From positions 1 through 64,000 of the forward strand of contig JADEXA010000020.1 in NCBI GenBank assembly GCA_015207365.1: a stretch of 64,000 nt of DNA, in the 5' to 3' direction. Below, in pieces: positions 22,887-30,716 of the stretch (its first letter is position 1; each line of letters opens with the position of its first letter). Source of the DNA: Vacuolonema iberomarrocanum LEGE 07170. GTDB taxonomy: Bacteria > Cyanobacteriota > Cyanobacteriia > Elainellales > Elainellaceae. The notes under the pieces were generated by a model. The model made no database searches. It was not told the origin of the DNA and worked only from the letters and a program-made list of their open reading frames with translations. The translations under genes and the position numbers were made by a program.

Positions 22887-23545
22887 GATGGGTTTATATT
22901 GCCGCTGGCATCGCGCTCTATATCAAAATGCTGGTCTTCCCCAATCCGGCGATGGAAGCGATGGATCTCACCATTGTGGAAACGGTGGTGCAAGACACGG
23001 GTGTTCCTAATGCGGTATCTGGCATCATTTTCCGCAATCGCCTTTACGACACCATCTTTGAGGTGGTCGTCTTCACCCTTTCCATTATGGGTGTGCGGTT
23101 TTTGCTCGCAAACGAGCAACCCTCCTGCACCATCTACCAGTTCACCGACAATCCCTCCATCGTGCTGGCACGTCTGGGTGCAACGATCGCCGCTTTAGTC
23201 AGCATCGAACTCGCCATTCGTGGGCACCTCAGCCCCGGTGGGGGGTTTGCAGCGGGGGTTGCTGGAGGAACGGCGATTGGCTTGGTGGCGATTACCTCCT
23301 CTTCTAAGTGGATGGAGGCTATCTACAAGCGCTGGAAAGCCGCCATCTTAGAAAAAGTCTCGGTGCTCATTTTCATCATCATCGCCGTTCTCAGTTTGAT
23401 TGGGCTGGAGCTGCCCCACGGTAGCGTTGGGATGCTGGTGAGTGGGGGTTGGATTCCCATCCTCAATATCCTTGTTGCCCTCAAGGTTGCGCTGGGATCC
23501 TGGGCAGCAGTGCTCATTTTCATCCGCTATCGCGGGTTGTTGTAG
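22883..23545 (+). CDS. mrpB: Na+/H+ antiporter subunit B (MrpB) with MbhE-like N-terminus
   Basis: A 220-residue membrane protein of two parts. Residues 1-75 contain two helices and match the MbhE-like segment that normally ends MrpA (VETVVQDTGVPNAVSGIIFRNRLYDTIFE in part: VPNAVSGIIFRNRLYDTIFE). Residues 95-220 are the MnhB domain, with RGHLSPGGGFAAGVAGGTA, the typical H-x-x-P-G-G-G-F-x-x-G motif of MrpB. It overlaps the preceding gene by 4 bp and ends the operon. A family E palindromic repeat and a strong hairpin follow. Together with the preceding gene it shows that MrpA's tail domains are distributed over two small proteins. Confidence 0.85.
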   Translation: MRWVYIAAGIALYIKMLVFPNPAMEAMDLTIVETVVQDTGVPNAVSGIIFRNRLYDTIFEVVVFTLSIMGVRFLLANEQPSCTIYQFTDNPSIVLARLGATIAALVSIELAIRGHLSPGGGFAAGVAGGTAIGLVAITSSSKWMEAIYKRWKAAILEKVSVLIFIIIAVLSLIGLELPHGSVGMLVSGGWIPILNILVALKVALGSWAAVLIFIRYRGLL

Positions 23546-23583
23546 CGCTCAGAGCGGGAACAAGTAGAGCGGAAAAAATTACT

Positions 23584-23685
23584 AAGTACCTCGGCATGAT
23601 GAAAAGCCAAATCCTAAAAACCTGCGCCGCCCGCAGCGCGGGCGGCGCAGGTTTTTAGGATTTTAGGTTTAATTGCACCTACCGA
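23584..23685. repeat. Palindromic repeat family E, copy 2
   Basis: A 102-bp copy of the element at 3154-3255 with the same flanks (AAGTACCTCGGCATGATG and AATTGCACCTACCGA). Here the stem is perfect: ATCCTAAAAACCTGCGCCGC pairs with the complement ending TTTTTAGGAT. Confidence 0.85.
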
Positions 23686-23690
23686 CGTAT

Positions 23691-23741
23691 GACCGCTGGA
23701 ATTGAACTGTCTTTGAACAGGATCGATCAATTCCAGCGGTC
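23691..23741. terminator. 15-bp hairpin after the mrp operon
   Basis: GACCGCTGGAATTGA at 23691-23705 and TCAATTCCAGCGGTC at 23727-23741 are perfectly complementary around a 21-nt loop. No T-run follows, so it is either a factor-dependent terminator or another palindromic repeat. It starts six bases after the family E element. Confidence 0.45.
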
Positions 23742-23905
23742 ATTCATCTATGCTTTGCGAATTTTGCGCCTTGTGCCTAGGGATGCAACACCAAACATTA
23801 CCGATATTCTCTATGAACTGATAAATACTGTTGCCGCTACATCCAACTGCCAGGTTCAGCCGTAATACTAGTAACCACACGGGAATTGACCATTGAGAAT
23901 AGACT

Positions 23906-24637
23906 ATGAATAAGAACCTGGCAGCATTCGGCTTTATGACCAGTTTGACGCTTCATTGGATTCCTGATATCGCCATGCTTACCATCCTGGCGCAGAGCCC
24001 GGCAGGCCCACAGAAATGGCTGACCGATGCTCTGTCTTGGATTGATGGGTTGGGCGCAGTGGGGGCGATCGCCTTCATTCTGCTCTACGTTGTTGCCGCC
24101 GTTGCCTTTCTCCCCGGCTCCGTTGTCACCCTGGGCGCAGGCGTCGTGTTCGGCGTTGTCGCAGGGTCTATCTATGTCTTCGTTGGGGCGACCCTGGGCG
24201 CAACCCTAGCATTTCTCATTGGGCGCTATGTCGCACGGGGTTGGGTCTCGAAAAAGATTGAGGGCAATGCCCAGTTCCAGGCTGTCGATAAAGCTGTTGG
24301 GCGCGAAGGGCTGAAGATTGTTCTGCTGACCCGGCTTTCCCCCATTTTCCCCTTCAACTTGCTGAACTATGCCTTCGGCGTTACGGGTGTTTCCCTGCGG
24401 GACTATGTCCTCGGCTCCGTCGGCATGATTCCCGGAACCATTATGTATGTCTACCTGGGATCTTTGGCCGGTAACCTTGCCACCATCGGTGCGGGCGAAG
24501 CGCCATCCAATCCCACCATCACTTGGACGATTCGGATTGTCGGCTTCATTGCCACCGTTGCAGTGACGCTCTACGTCACCCGCGTTGCTCGCAAAGCCCT
24601 TCAGGAAAGTATTGGTAACGACCAAGCTACCTCCTGA
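23906..24637 (+). CDS. TVP38/TMEM64 (DedA-superfamily) membrane protein
   Basis: A 243-residue plasma-membrane protein with five or six helices, of the SNARE-associated/TVP38 family. The core FLPGSVVTLGAGVVFGVVAGSIYVFVGATLGATLAFLIGR is visible, quoted in part (LGAGVVFGVVAGS, GATLGATLAFLIGR). The second conserved half reads RLSPIFPFNLLNYAFGVTGV and GSVGMIPGTIMYVYLGSLAG, with re-entrant loops typical of VTT-domain proteins, which are linked to lipid scrambling and selenite or other transport in different organisms. It is followed at 195 bp by a mercuric-reductase-like flavoenzyme in the same direction; this pairing recurs in bacteria. Its role here is unknown. Confidence 0.9.
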   Translation: MNKNLAAFGFMTSLTLHWIPDIAMLTILAQSPAGPQKWLTDALSWIDGLGAVGAIAFILLYVVAAVAFLPGSVVTLGAGVVFGVVAGSIYVFVGATLGATLAFLIGRYVARGWVSKKIEGNAQFQAVDKAVGREGLKIVLLTRLSPIFPFNLLNYAFGVTGVSLRDYVLGSVGMIPGTIMYVYLGSLAGNLATIGAGEAPSNPTITWTIRIVGFIATVAVTLYVTRVARKALQESIGNDQATS

Positions 24638-24832
24638 GCATGTCCTTGTCTGACGTTTAACGTTTGACCGAAATTTCCCTTGCGATCGCCTGAGATGCCT
24701 CATGGTGGGCAATTGTCTCATGAGCCTACACCGTGCTTTAGCCCTTAGCTCAGATCTCATTTCATTCGTCGGATCTACTAATTTACTTAGATCTCTAAGT
24801 CATTCACACCTTCACCCCTCCAAAACCCTCCC

Positions 24833-26362
24833 ATGCCACACCCTGTCACCGTTCTACCTCAAGACGAAGCAAACCAAAGACTCGTCTCCTATGTCCATCC
24901 GCCCGATTGGCAAAATCCCACTCCAACCGATACCTATGATTTGGTCGTCATTGGGGCGGGAACCGCTGGATTGGTCACTGCCGCTGGAACTGCCGGATTG
25001 GGCATTGGCCTAAAAGTAGCGCTCGTTGAGCGTCATCTCATGGGTGGCGACTGTTTGAATGTGGGGTGTGTGCCCTCCAAGTGCATCATCCGCTCCTCCC
25101 GTGTGATTGGCGAACTGCGCGCTGCTCCAGCGTTGGGGGTGCATCCTGGCGAAGCCCATGTGGACTTTCCGGCGGTCATGGAACGGATGCGGCGGCTGCG
25201 AGCTGGCATTAGCCACCACGACTCGGTGCAACGCTTTTCGAAGCTTGGCATCGACGTGTTTTTGGGAGAAGGGAAATTTCTGAGTGGCAACACGCTACAG
25301 GTCGATGGCAAAACGCTGACCTTTAAAAAGGCCGTGATTGCAACCGGAGCACGGGCAGCACGCCCTGGAATTCCCGGCATTGAGGAAGCCGGCTACCTCA
25401 CCAATGAAACCGTGTTCTCGCTAACGGAGCGTCCCCGACGGTTGGGCGTCATTGGCGGTGGTCCTATTGGTTGTGAACTGGCGCAATCCTTTCAACGCCT
25501 GGGCTGTGAGGTGACTCTCCTGCATCGCGGTAGCCATATTCTCAATAAAGAAGATGCCGAGGCAGCGGACATCGTGCAAAAGGTCTTCCTTGAGGAAGGC
25601 ATGCAGTTGGTGGTCGGAGCCGATATTCAACGAGTGTCGCGATCGCCCGAAGGCAAGGTCATTCACTTTGTCCGCGACGGTCGGCAAGAGTCTGTCGTTG
25701 TCGATGAAATTCTGGTGGGTGCCGGACGTGCGCCTAACGTGGAAAGCTTGAACCTGGAAGCCGCAGGGGTTACGTACAATCGCCGTGGGGTTGAGGTCAA
25801 CGATTTTCTGCAAACCACTAACCCCAAAATCTACGCGGCGGGGGACATTTGCATGAATTGGAAATTTACCCATGCGGCGGACTCTGCGGCGCGCATTGTG
25901 ATCAAAAATCTATTTTTCTCACCCTTCGGCTTGAAGCGATCGCGCCTCAGCAATCTGGTGATGCCTTGGGCCACCTATACCGATCCCGAAATTGCCCATG
26001 TGGGGCTTTATGAGGAAGAGGCTCAGGAAAAAGGGCTAGAGGTAAGTACCATCAAAATTCTCTTTAGCTCCGTGGATCGGGCGATCGCCGATGGTGAAGA
26101 AGACGGCTTTGTCAAAATCCTGCATGCTAAAGGCTCCGACAAAATCATTGGGGCGACGATTGTGGCGCGGCACGCTGGGGATCTGATCAGCGAGATCACC
26201 ACTGCCATGGTTGGCGGGCTGGGGCTGAACAGTCTTTCCAGCACCATCCACCCCTACCCCACCCAAGCCGAGGGCATTAAAAAAGCAGCCGATGCGTACC
26301 GTCGAACCCTGCTGACCCCGCGTACCCAAACCTTTTTGAAATGGTTAACAAAGCTCTCCTGA
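24833..26362 (+). CDS. Mercuric-reductase-like pyridine nucleotide-disulfide oxidoreductase
   Basis: A 509-residue FAD/NAD(P) flavoenzyme of the class I disulfide reductase family. The FAD fold begins at about residue 36 (LVVIGAGTAGLVTAAGTAGLG). The redox-active disulfide is in GGDCLNVGCVPSKCIIRSSR (in part: GGDCLNVGCVPSK). A second fold for NAD(P)H reads LGVIGGGPIGCELAQSFQRLG, and the C-terminal dimer domain ends with the HPYPTQAEG motif that supplies the active-site histidine. It resembles MerA, but there is no N-terminal heavy-metal domain and no C-terminal Cys-Cys pair (it ends FLKWLTKLS), so mercury reduction is unlikely. Probable electron-transfer or quinone-linked redox role with the TVP38 protein; substrate unknown. 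Confidence 0.9.
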   Translation: MPHPVTVLPQDEANQRLVSYVHPPDWQNPTPTDTYDLVVIGAGTAGLVTAAGTAGLGIGLKVALVERHLMGGDCLNVGCVPSKCIIRSSRVIGELRAAPALGVHPGEAHVDFPAVMERMRRLRAGISHHDSVQRFSKLGIDVFLGEGKFLSGNTLQVDGKTLTFKKAVIATGARAARPGIPGIEEAGYLTNETVFSLTERPRRLGVIGGGPIGCELAQSFQRLGCEVTLLHRGSHILNKEDAEAADIVQKVFLEEGMQLVVGADIQRVSRSPEGKVIHFVRDGRQESVVVDEILVGAGRAPNVESLNLEAAGVTYNRRGVEVNDFLQTTNPKIYAAGDICMNWKFTHAADSAARIVIKNLFFSPFGLKRSRLSNLVMPWATYTDPEIAHVGLYEEEAQEKGLEVSTIKILFSSVDRAIADGEEDGFVKILHAKGSDKIIGATIVARHAGDLISEITTAMVGGLGLNSLSSTIHPYPTQAEGIKKAADAYRRTLLTPRTQTFLKWLTKLS

Positions 26363-26375
26363 TACCCGCCAAGGT

Positions 26376-26454
26376 GTTGCTGATTGAGGGAATATTTTTT
26401 TCCGAGAAGGAGCAGGGTACAGCCCTTCTCGGGAAAAATCATTCTGGATGCTGC
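26376..26454. repeat. Palindromic repeat family F, full copy
   Basis: Left flank GTTGCTGATTGAGGG, then a hairpin TTCCGAGAAGG and CCTTCTCGGGAA around a 14-nt loop, then the right flank AAAAATCATTCTGGATGCTGC in part (AAAAATCATTC, GATGCTGC). It begins 13 bp after the flavoenzyme stop. An inverted copy is at 48500-48574 and a core-less copy at 19045-19080. Confidence 0.8.
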
Positions 26455-26730
26455 GCCCCCCCAGCCAATACTCCGCTTGCTTGTTCGAGATAGATGGACG
26501 ATAGAAATTTCTGGCTCGTTTATCGAGTCAAGGAAAGTTGCAGAAACGAGTAATGGAATTGGTATGTATCAACACTGGCGCATCTTGAGCAGGGTGCAAA
26601 ACTAAGGATTAGAGCAATTGTCACATGCTCATCCGGCAACAGCAGGGATACCGCTAGAGTGAAATTAGAGGCAGCTCTTACAGATAGTTCTATTGGCTGC
26701 CAGTCAAGCCTCGAGCGATCGCTCTTCACC

Positions 26731-26772
26731 TGGGAACCCTAATGACAGAACTCCAGGTTTTGGGAACCCTAA
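26731..26772. promoter_or_regulatory. Pair of 12-bp direct repeats, possible operator
   Basis: TGGGAACCCTAA occurs at 26731-26742 and again at 26761-26772. The start-to-start distance of 30 bp is close to three helical turns. Each unit contains the partial palindrome GGGAACCC. They lie 127 bp before the ABC permease start and could bind a dimeric regulator; no known operator matches. Confidence 0.35.
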
Positions 26773-26898
26773 CTGCAGGCGTCTGCGTCAGACTTTTTAA
26801 CACCCCTGATTCGATCGGGCGATCGCCGAAGAGTAAAGTAGCCCCCTTGTGCTATCCCCTTCCGCTGTACCGTTTATCGTCCATTCTCTCCAGTTCTT

Positions 26899-28137
26899 AT
26901 GGCTTCAGTTGCCCGCAAGAATTTATTGGAAGATATTCCCCGCTTCTTGGTAGCCCAAGCTGGCGTCATGTTTGCCGTTAGCCTGGTCACGATTCAGACT
27001 GGGATTATTCAGGGATTTGGGCGATCGACCACGACTATCATTGATGATTCTAGCGCTGACATCTGGCTGAGCGCCGAAGAGATGGTGAACCTGCAACTCA
27101 CGTTGCCCATCCCGGCTGCTACGGTTGCCGATGCCGAAGATGTCGAAGGAGTGCGTCACGCTGAAGCTCTGTTAACGCGTACGACTATGTGGCGAGGGCC
27201 AAACGGCGAAATTGCCCCCGTTCAAATTATTGGCTTTGACCCGGCTAGCACGCTTTTTGCCGCAGGCAACATCACCGCAGGCGATGTAGGAATGTTGCAG
27301 GAACCCCACACCATCTTGCCCGATCTTTCCAATCTCAATTCTCTCGGGTTAAGCCAAGTGGGCGATTCCGCCAATATCAGTTCCCTTCCCGCGCGCGTCG
27401 TTGGCTTAACCGAAGGCACTCAGTCCCTTCCCGCTAGCGCCTACATCTTCACTTCCCTGCGCAATGCCAATGCCTATTTGACCTCTGGATTCAACTCCAG
27501 CACGAACTGCCGCCTAGAAGACGGAAACCTGGCCTGTAACAACAACTTTCAACGCACACCTGACCCAACCGAGCTGCCTGCACCAGAACCGCTCTCTGCC
27601 AGCGATGCCATCACCTACGTTCTAGTAGAAGCTGAACCAGGACAAGATCTCCAGGCGCTGAAGCAACGAATCGAAGAGCAACTTCCCAATGTTCGGGCGC
27701 TGACTCGCGAGGAGATGTCTGCCCAAACCCGAGACTTTTGGGTGCAACGCACGGGTATCGGTTTCATTCTGGGTTTGGGTGCAACGGTTGGCGTCGTCGT
27801 TGGCATGGTGGTGGTTGGGCAGATTCTCTACTCCTCTGTGTCGGATCACGTAAAAGAGTTTGGGACGCTCAAGGCGATGGGGGCGTCCGACTGGATGATT
27901 TACCGCATCATCATCGAGCAGGCGATGTGGATGGCGGTATTGGGATATGTTCCGAGCGTAGCGTTGTGCTGGGCTGTCGGACTGTGGACAGTGTCAGCCC
28001 AGGGGATTGCCATTTTGATCACCCCAGTCTCAGCGGCAGGCGTTCTAGGCATCACGGTTTTGATGTGCATTGGTTCCGCCATCATTGCCATTCAGCGCGT
28101 CACCCATGTTGACCCGGCAATCGTATTTAAAGCGTGA
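26899..28137 (+). CDS. ABC exporter permease, DevC/FtsX-MacB type
   Basis: A 412-residue membrane protein. The N-terminus VARKNLLEDIPRFLVAQAGVMFAVSLVTIQTGI shows in part (RKNLLEDIPRFLVAQAG) the pattern of cyanobacterial DevC-like permeases. A single N-terminal helix (about residues 16-38) is followed by a large periplasmic domain (40-280). Three C-terminal helices sit near 295-320, 350-375 and 380-405, the FtsX/MacB topology. These proteins do not transport through the membrane like importers but drive a periplasmic adaptor to export glycolipids or peptides. The ATPase follows 424 bp later; the periplasmic adaptor DevB is not adjacent. Substrate unknown. Confidence 0.85.
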   Translation: MASVARKNLLEDIPRFLVAQAGVMFAVSLVTIQTGIIQGFGRSTTTIIDDSSADIWLSAEEMVNLQLTLPIPAATVADAEDVEGVRHAEALLTRTTMWRGPNGEIAPVQIIGFDPASTLFAAGNITAGDVGMLQEPHTILPDLSNLNSLGLSQVGDSANISSLPARVVGLTEGTQSLPASAYIFTSLRNANAYLTSGFNSSTNCRLEDGNLACNNNFQRTPDPTELPAPEPLSASDAITYVLVEAEPGQDLQALKQRIEEQLPNVRALTREEMSAQTRDFWVQRTGIGFILGLGATVGVVVGMVVVGQILYSSVSDHVKEFGTLKAMGASDWMIYRIIIEQAMWMAVLGYVPSVALCWAVGLWTVSAQGIAILITPVSAAGVLGITVLMCIGSAIIAIQRVTHVDPAIVFKA

Positions 28138-28528
28138 GGCATCCAACTCTAGTACGCTCAATCGCGTTGAAGTCTGAACAATAGAAGTTTGCCCAGCGTT
28201 AGGTGAGATTGACTACGACACAGGATACCTGCACCCATTAGAGTAAAGATTGGTAAATCTTGTTTGAAAAAAAATAAGGGATATATCTATTCAGTCATAT
28301 GAAACGTTTGAGCGTGAGGAAATTTCAGGGTAGTGAAAGCGACAGGGTGATGTTGGATGACTAATTTCAACCGGATCGGAGGAATCGTTCACTCTGTTTC
28401 TGAAGTTATGAGTATAAGAACAATCCGCTACTTTCGAGTTGCCCCACCGCTGGTTTCAACAACTCCCCGGTGCTGACATCATGCCAACTCCCAAATTCCG
28501 TTAAACCATTCACCTCATTCAGCTTGCA
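28138..28528. other. Gap between exporter permease and ATPase genes
   Basis: No reading frame, repeat or RNA recognised in these 390 bp. The distance suggests that the ATPase has its own promoter here, although permease and ATPase probably work together. Confidence 0.4.
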
Positions 28529-28561
28529 ATGCACACGGTACAACGATTTAAATCAGGCGAA

Positions 28562-29323
28562 ATGACAGCATCCCCAACAAATCCCCGGACAACTCTCTCT
28601 GTGGTGCGATCGCATGTTCCGATCTTACGCCCCACACCTGCGACGGAAACGGTGGCGATCGCTGCCCATCACATCAACATGGTCTATAAAAATGGGGCCG
28701 AGTCGTTTCAGGCACTGACTGATATTAACCTCCAGGTTCCCCAGGGCAACATTCAATTGCTCATGGGGCCTTCTGGCTCAGGGAAGACGACCTTGCTATC
28801 GATTCTGGCAGGTATTCTCACCCCAACATCAGGCAGCGTGCATCTATTGCAGCAAGACATTACCCGTCTGTCGCGGAAAGCCTTGTCGCAGTTTCGCTTG
28901 CAGAATATTGGGTTTATTTTCCAGGGCTTCAACCTGTTTCCTGCACTGACAGCGCTCGAGAATGTTGAGCTGGCGATGCAGGTCAAAGGGACGTCTCGTC
29001 GCACAGCCCGCACCGAAGCACTGGAGTTGCTCGGAGAAGTCGGCATGGTGGAAAAAGCCGGAAGCTTACCTAAGCAGCTCTCGGGGGGACAAAAACAGCG
29101 GGTAGCGATCGCCCGTGCACTGGCTGGCAATCCGCCGCTCATCATGGCGGACGAACCTACCGCAGCCCTAGATTCCTACAGCGGCCATGCTGTCATTGAG
29201 CTGCTGCGTAAACTCGCCAAAGAGCGGGGACGCACGGTACTGATGGTAACCCACGATTCTCGCATCATGGATGTGGCAGATCGGGTGCTGCATCTGGAAG
29301 ATGGCATCTTGCAAACGAACTAA
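28562..29323 (+). CDS. ABC exporter ATPase, DevA/LolD type
   Basis: A 253-residue ATPase. Walker A GPSGSGKTTLLSILAG, Q-loop GFIFQGFNLFPALTALENVELAM (in part: IFQGFNLFPALTALENV), signature LSGGQKQRVAIARALAG, Walker B LIMADEPTAALDS and H-switch VTHDSRI are all intact. The F-N-L-F-x-x-L-T-x-x-E-N-V segment is typical of LolD/DevA exporters. The start at ATG 28562 has AGGCGAA just upstream; an in-frame ATG at 28529 would add 11 residues. It is likely the energising subunit for the upstream permease. A hairpin terminator follows at 29403-29434. Confidence 0.9.
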   Translation: MTASPTNPRTTLSVVRSHVPILRPTPATETVAIAAHHINMVYKNGAESFQALTDINLQVPQGNIQLLMGPSGSGKTTLLSILAGILTPTSGSVHLLQQDITRLSRKALSQFRLQNIGFIFQGFNLFPALTALENVELAMQVKGTSRRTARTEALELLGEVGMVEKAGSLPKQLSGGQKQRVAIARALAGNPPLIMADEPTAALDSYSGHAVIELLRKLAKERGRTVLMVTHDSRIMDVADRVLHLEDGILQTN

Positions 29324-29402
29324 AGCCTTGGTTGCAAGTCTGACAGGCAACAACTTGAGTTCATCATTGCGGGCTAGAAAAAATCAGGGTTTGTAAACAT
29401 GT

Positions 29403-29434
29403 GAAACCCGCGAAGGCAAACCTTCGTGGGTTTC
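29403..29434. terminator. 14-bp hairpin terminator
   Basis: GAAACCCGCGAAGG at 29403-29416 pairs with CCTTCGTGGGTTTC at 29421-29434 across a 4-nt loop (one G-T pair). It lies 80 bp after the DevA-like stop. There is no strong T-run, but the outer AAACCC/GGGTTT supports a bidirectional terminator. Confidence 0.5.
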
Positions 29435-29618
29435 GTTCCTCTAGTCGCAGTTTCAACGATCCAATTTTCTCAATCCGAACTCACGCTCGTGTAGAGCAAA
29501 GCACCCGTTCTCAGAACAGCACCAGATACCCTGAATCATCATTCTGCCAACTTGCTCGGCCAACCGATAGCCGATTCGCTCAGCACATAGGGTTTGTCCA
29601 GATTCACAAACTTGAGGT

Positions 29619-29870
29619 TCAGGCCCCAAGTCTCATAGATGGTTCATGCCATCGACTCTCTGTCAGACACTGTTCATGGGTTTTTAGATACTGGTTTAGG
29701 AGTTCCATGGCGGCTTCACGATTCTTGGCAGGATATTTTGCCATGAAAAGGAACGGTCGCACACGGGTTTTGGTCAAATCTGCAGGTTCCCATACATAGA
29801 GAACACAGCCATTACTCCCTTCTTTAAGCTTGTAACGGATGGCCGTTTTGCTGAACGTATTAAGTGGCAT
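29619..29870 (-). CDS. Possible small hypothetical protein
   Basis: An 83-residue frame starting at an ATG at 29870, with no clear ribosome-binding site. The sequence (for example YKLKEGSNGCVLYVWEPADL, then MAKYPAKNREAAMELLNQYL) has the amphipathic, charged composition of a real globular protein. It has no motif I recognise. It sits alone in a gene-poor region, so it may be a relic. Low confidence. Confidence 0.35.
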   Translation of the reverse strand: MPLNTFSKTAIRYKLKEGSNGCVLYVWEPADLTKTRVRPFLFMAKYPAKNREAAMELLNQYLKTHEQCLTESRWHEPSMRLGA

Positions 29871-30716
29871 GAGAGAAAGTCAATAACAATGAGAGGGTCG
29901 GATGTTTCGAAATAAAAGAAACGCTACAGACTGGGTCGTAAGCCACAAACAGCTCACTCAGACATCTGCGTTTTGAATGCACCCGGATAAACAGAATCCA
30001 TCCAACGAATTCCATCTCCGTGTTAATCCCTAATTGTAGAGGATTCAGTTTCATTGCTTCTTCAGGAGAAGCACGGATTCTCCGCGTAGTGATGCACAAA
30101 TAAATGCTCAAGCATCCAAACGATGTGCAAGAATACGCGGCCAAGCTGTGTGACGTTAGGCACGACAGAACCCAACGAGGGGAGAACCCGTACCGAAAGT
30201 GATGGGTTGTGCAAAAGCGATCTTGCAGTGCAGATAAGATCGCTCAAAACCAGGAAAAGCAGAGATGACAGCAGGGTGAATAGCTGAAAAACGACACTCC
30301 GCTTGTGCATGTTCGCGGAGGCACGGGGCGGCGATAGACGCACGCTCATCTTAGCATGTTCACTATTGCAGTTCGTTTTGATACATGCTTATAACGGCCT
30401 TTCGTAATTTTTTTTCATCTAAAAGCTAAATCTTTCTCGCAAAGACCCACCAGAATCGACCTCTGATTCGCTAGAATCTATCGCAATTCCCGTAACAGCA
30501 GATGCACCTACGCAAATGCGACTCATCAGCATTAGGCTGAGACCCTTACGCTTGATCATGCAGCCTCATCTTAAGGATAGTTTTGGCGATCGCCCCTCAT
30601 ATAGCATCAACGCCGTTCCTGCGACCTGCTTATCCACCGACTTCTCTGAACGATTTGCCCCACTTCTGCGTTTCTCAGTTATCCTAGCTCCATCGTTATC
30701 TTGAAGTGCCGCTTCA

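Larger units (their letters stand above)
23546..23905. other. Intergenic region with repeat and terminator
   Basis: Contains the family E repeat copy 2 and a 15-bp hairpin, described separately. The remaining 150 bp before the TVP38 gene hold no gene or motif that I recognise. Confidence 0.55.
26363..26898. other. Intergenic region before the ABC exporter
   Basis: Carries a complete family F palindromic repeat (26376-26454) next to the flavoenzyme stop. A pair of 12-bp direct repeats 30 bp apart lies 126 bp before the permease start. Short reading frames in between have no similarity that I recognise. Confidence 0.5.
29324..30716. other. Gene-poor 1.4 kb region
   Basis: The largest unoccupied stretch of the window. 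It holds a terminator hairpin (29403-29434) and one doubtful minus-strand gene (29619-29870). Further frames at 29860-30144 and 30062-30349 overlap each other on the same strand, and the sequence around them is unlike neighbouring coding DNA. This may be a decayed gene region. No repeat of families A-H was found. Confidence 0.4.

Noticed and set aside
24833..26362. True mercuric reductase (merA)
   Set aside because: No heavy-metal-associated domain, no C-terminal cysteine pair and no mer genes nearby.
29860..30349. Two minus-strand genes of 94-95 residues
   Set aside because: They overlap each other in different registers and show no homology; possibly relics.
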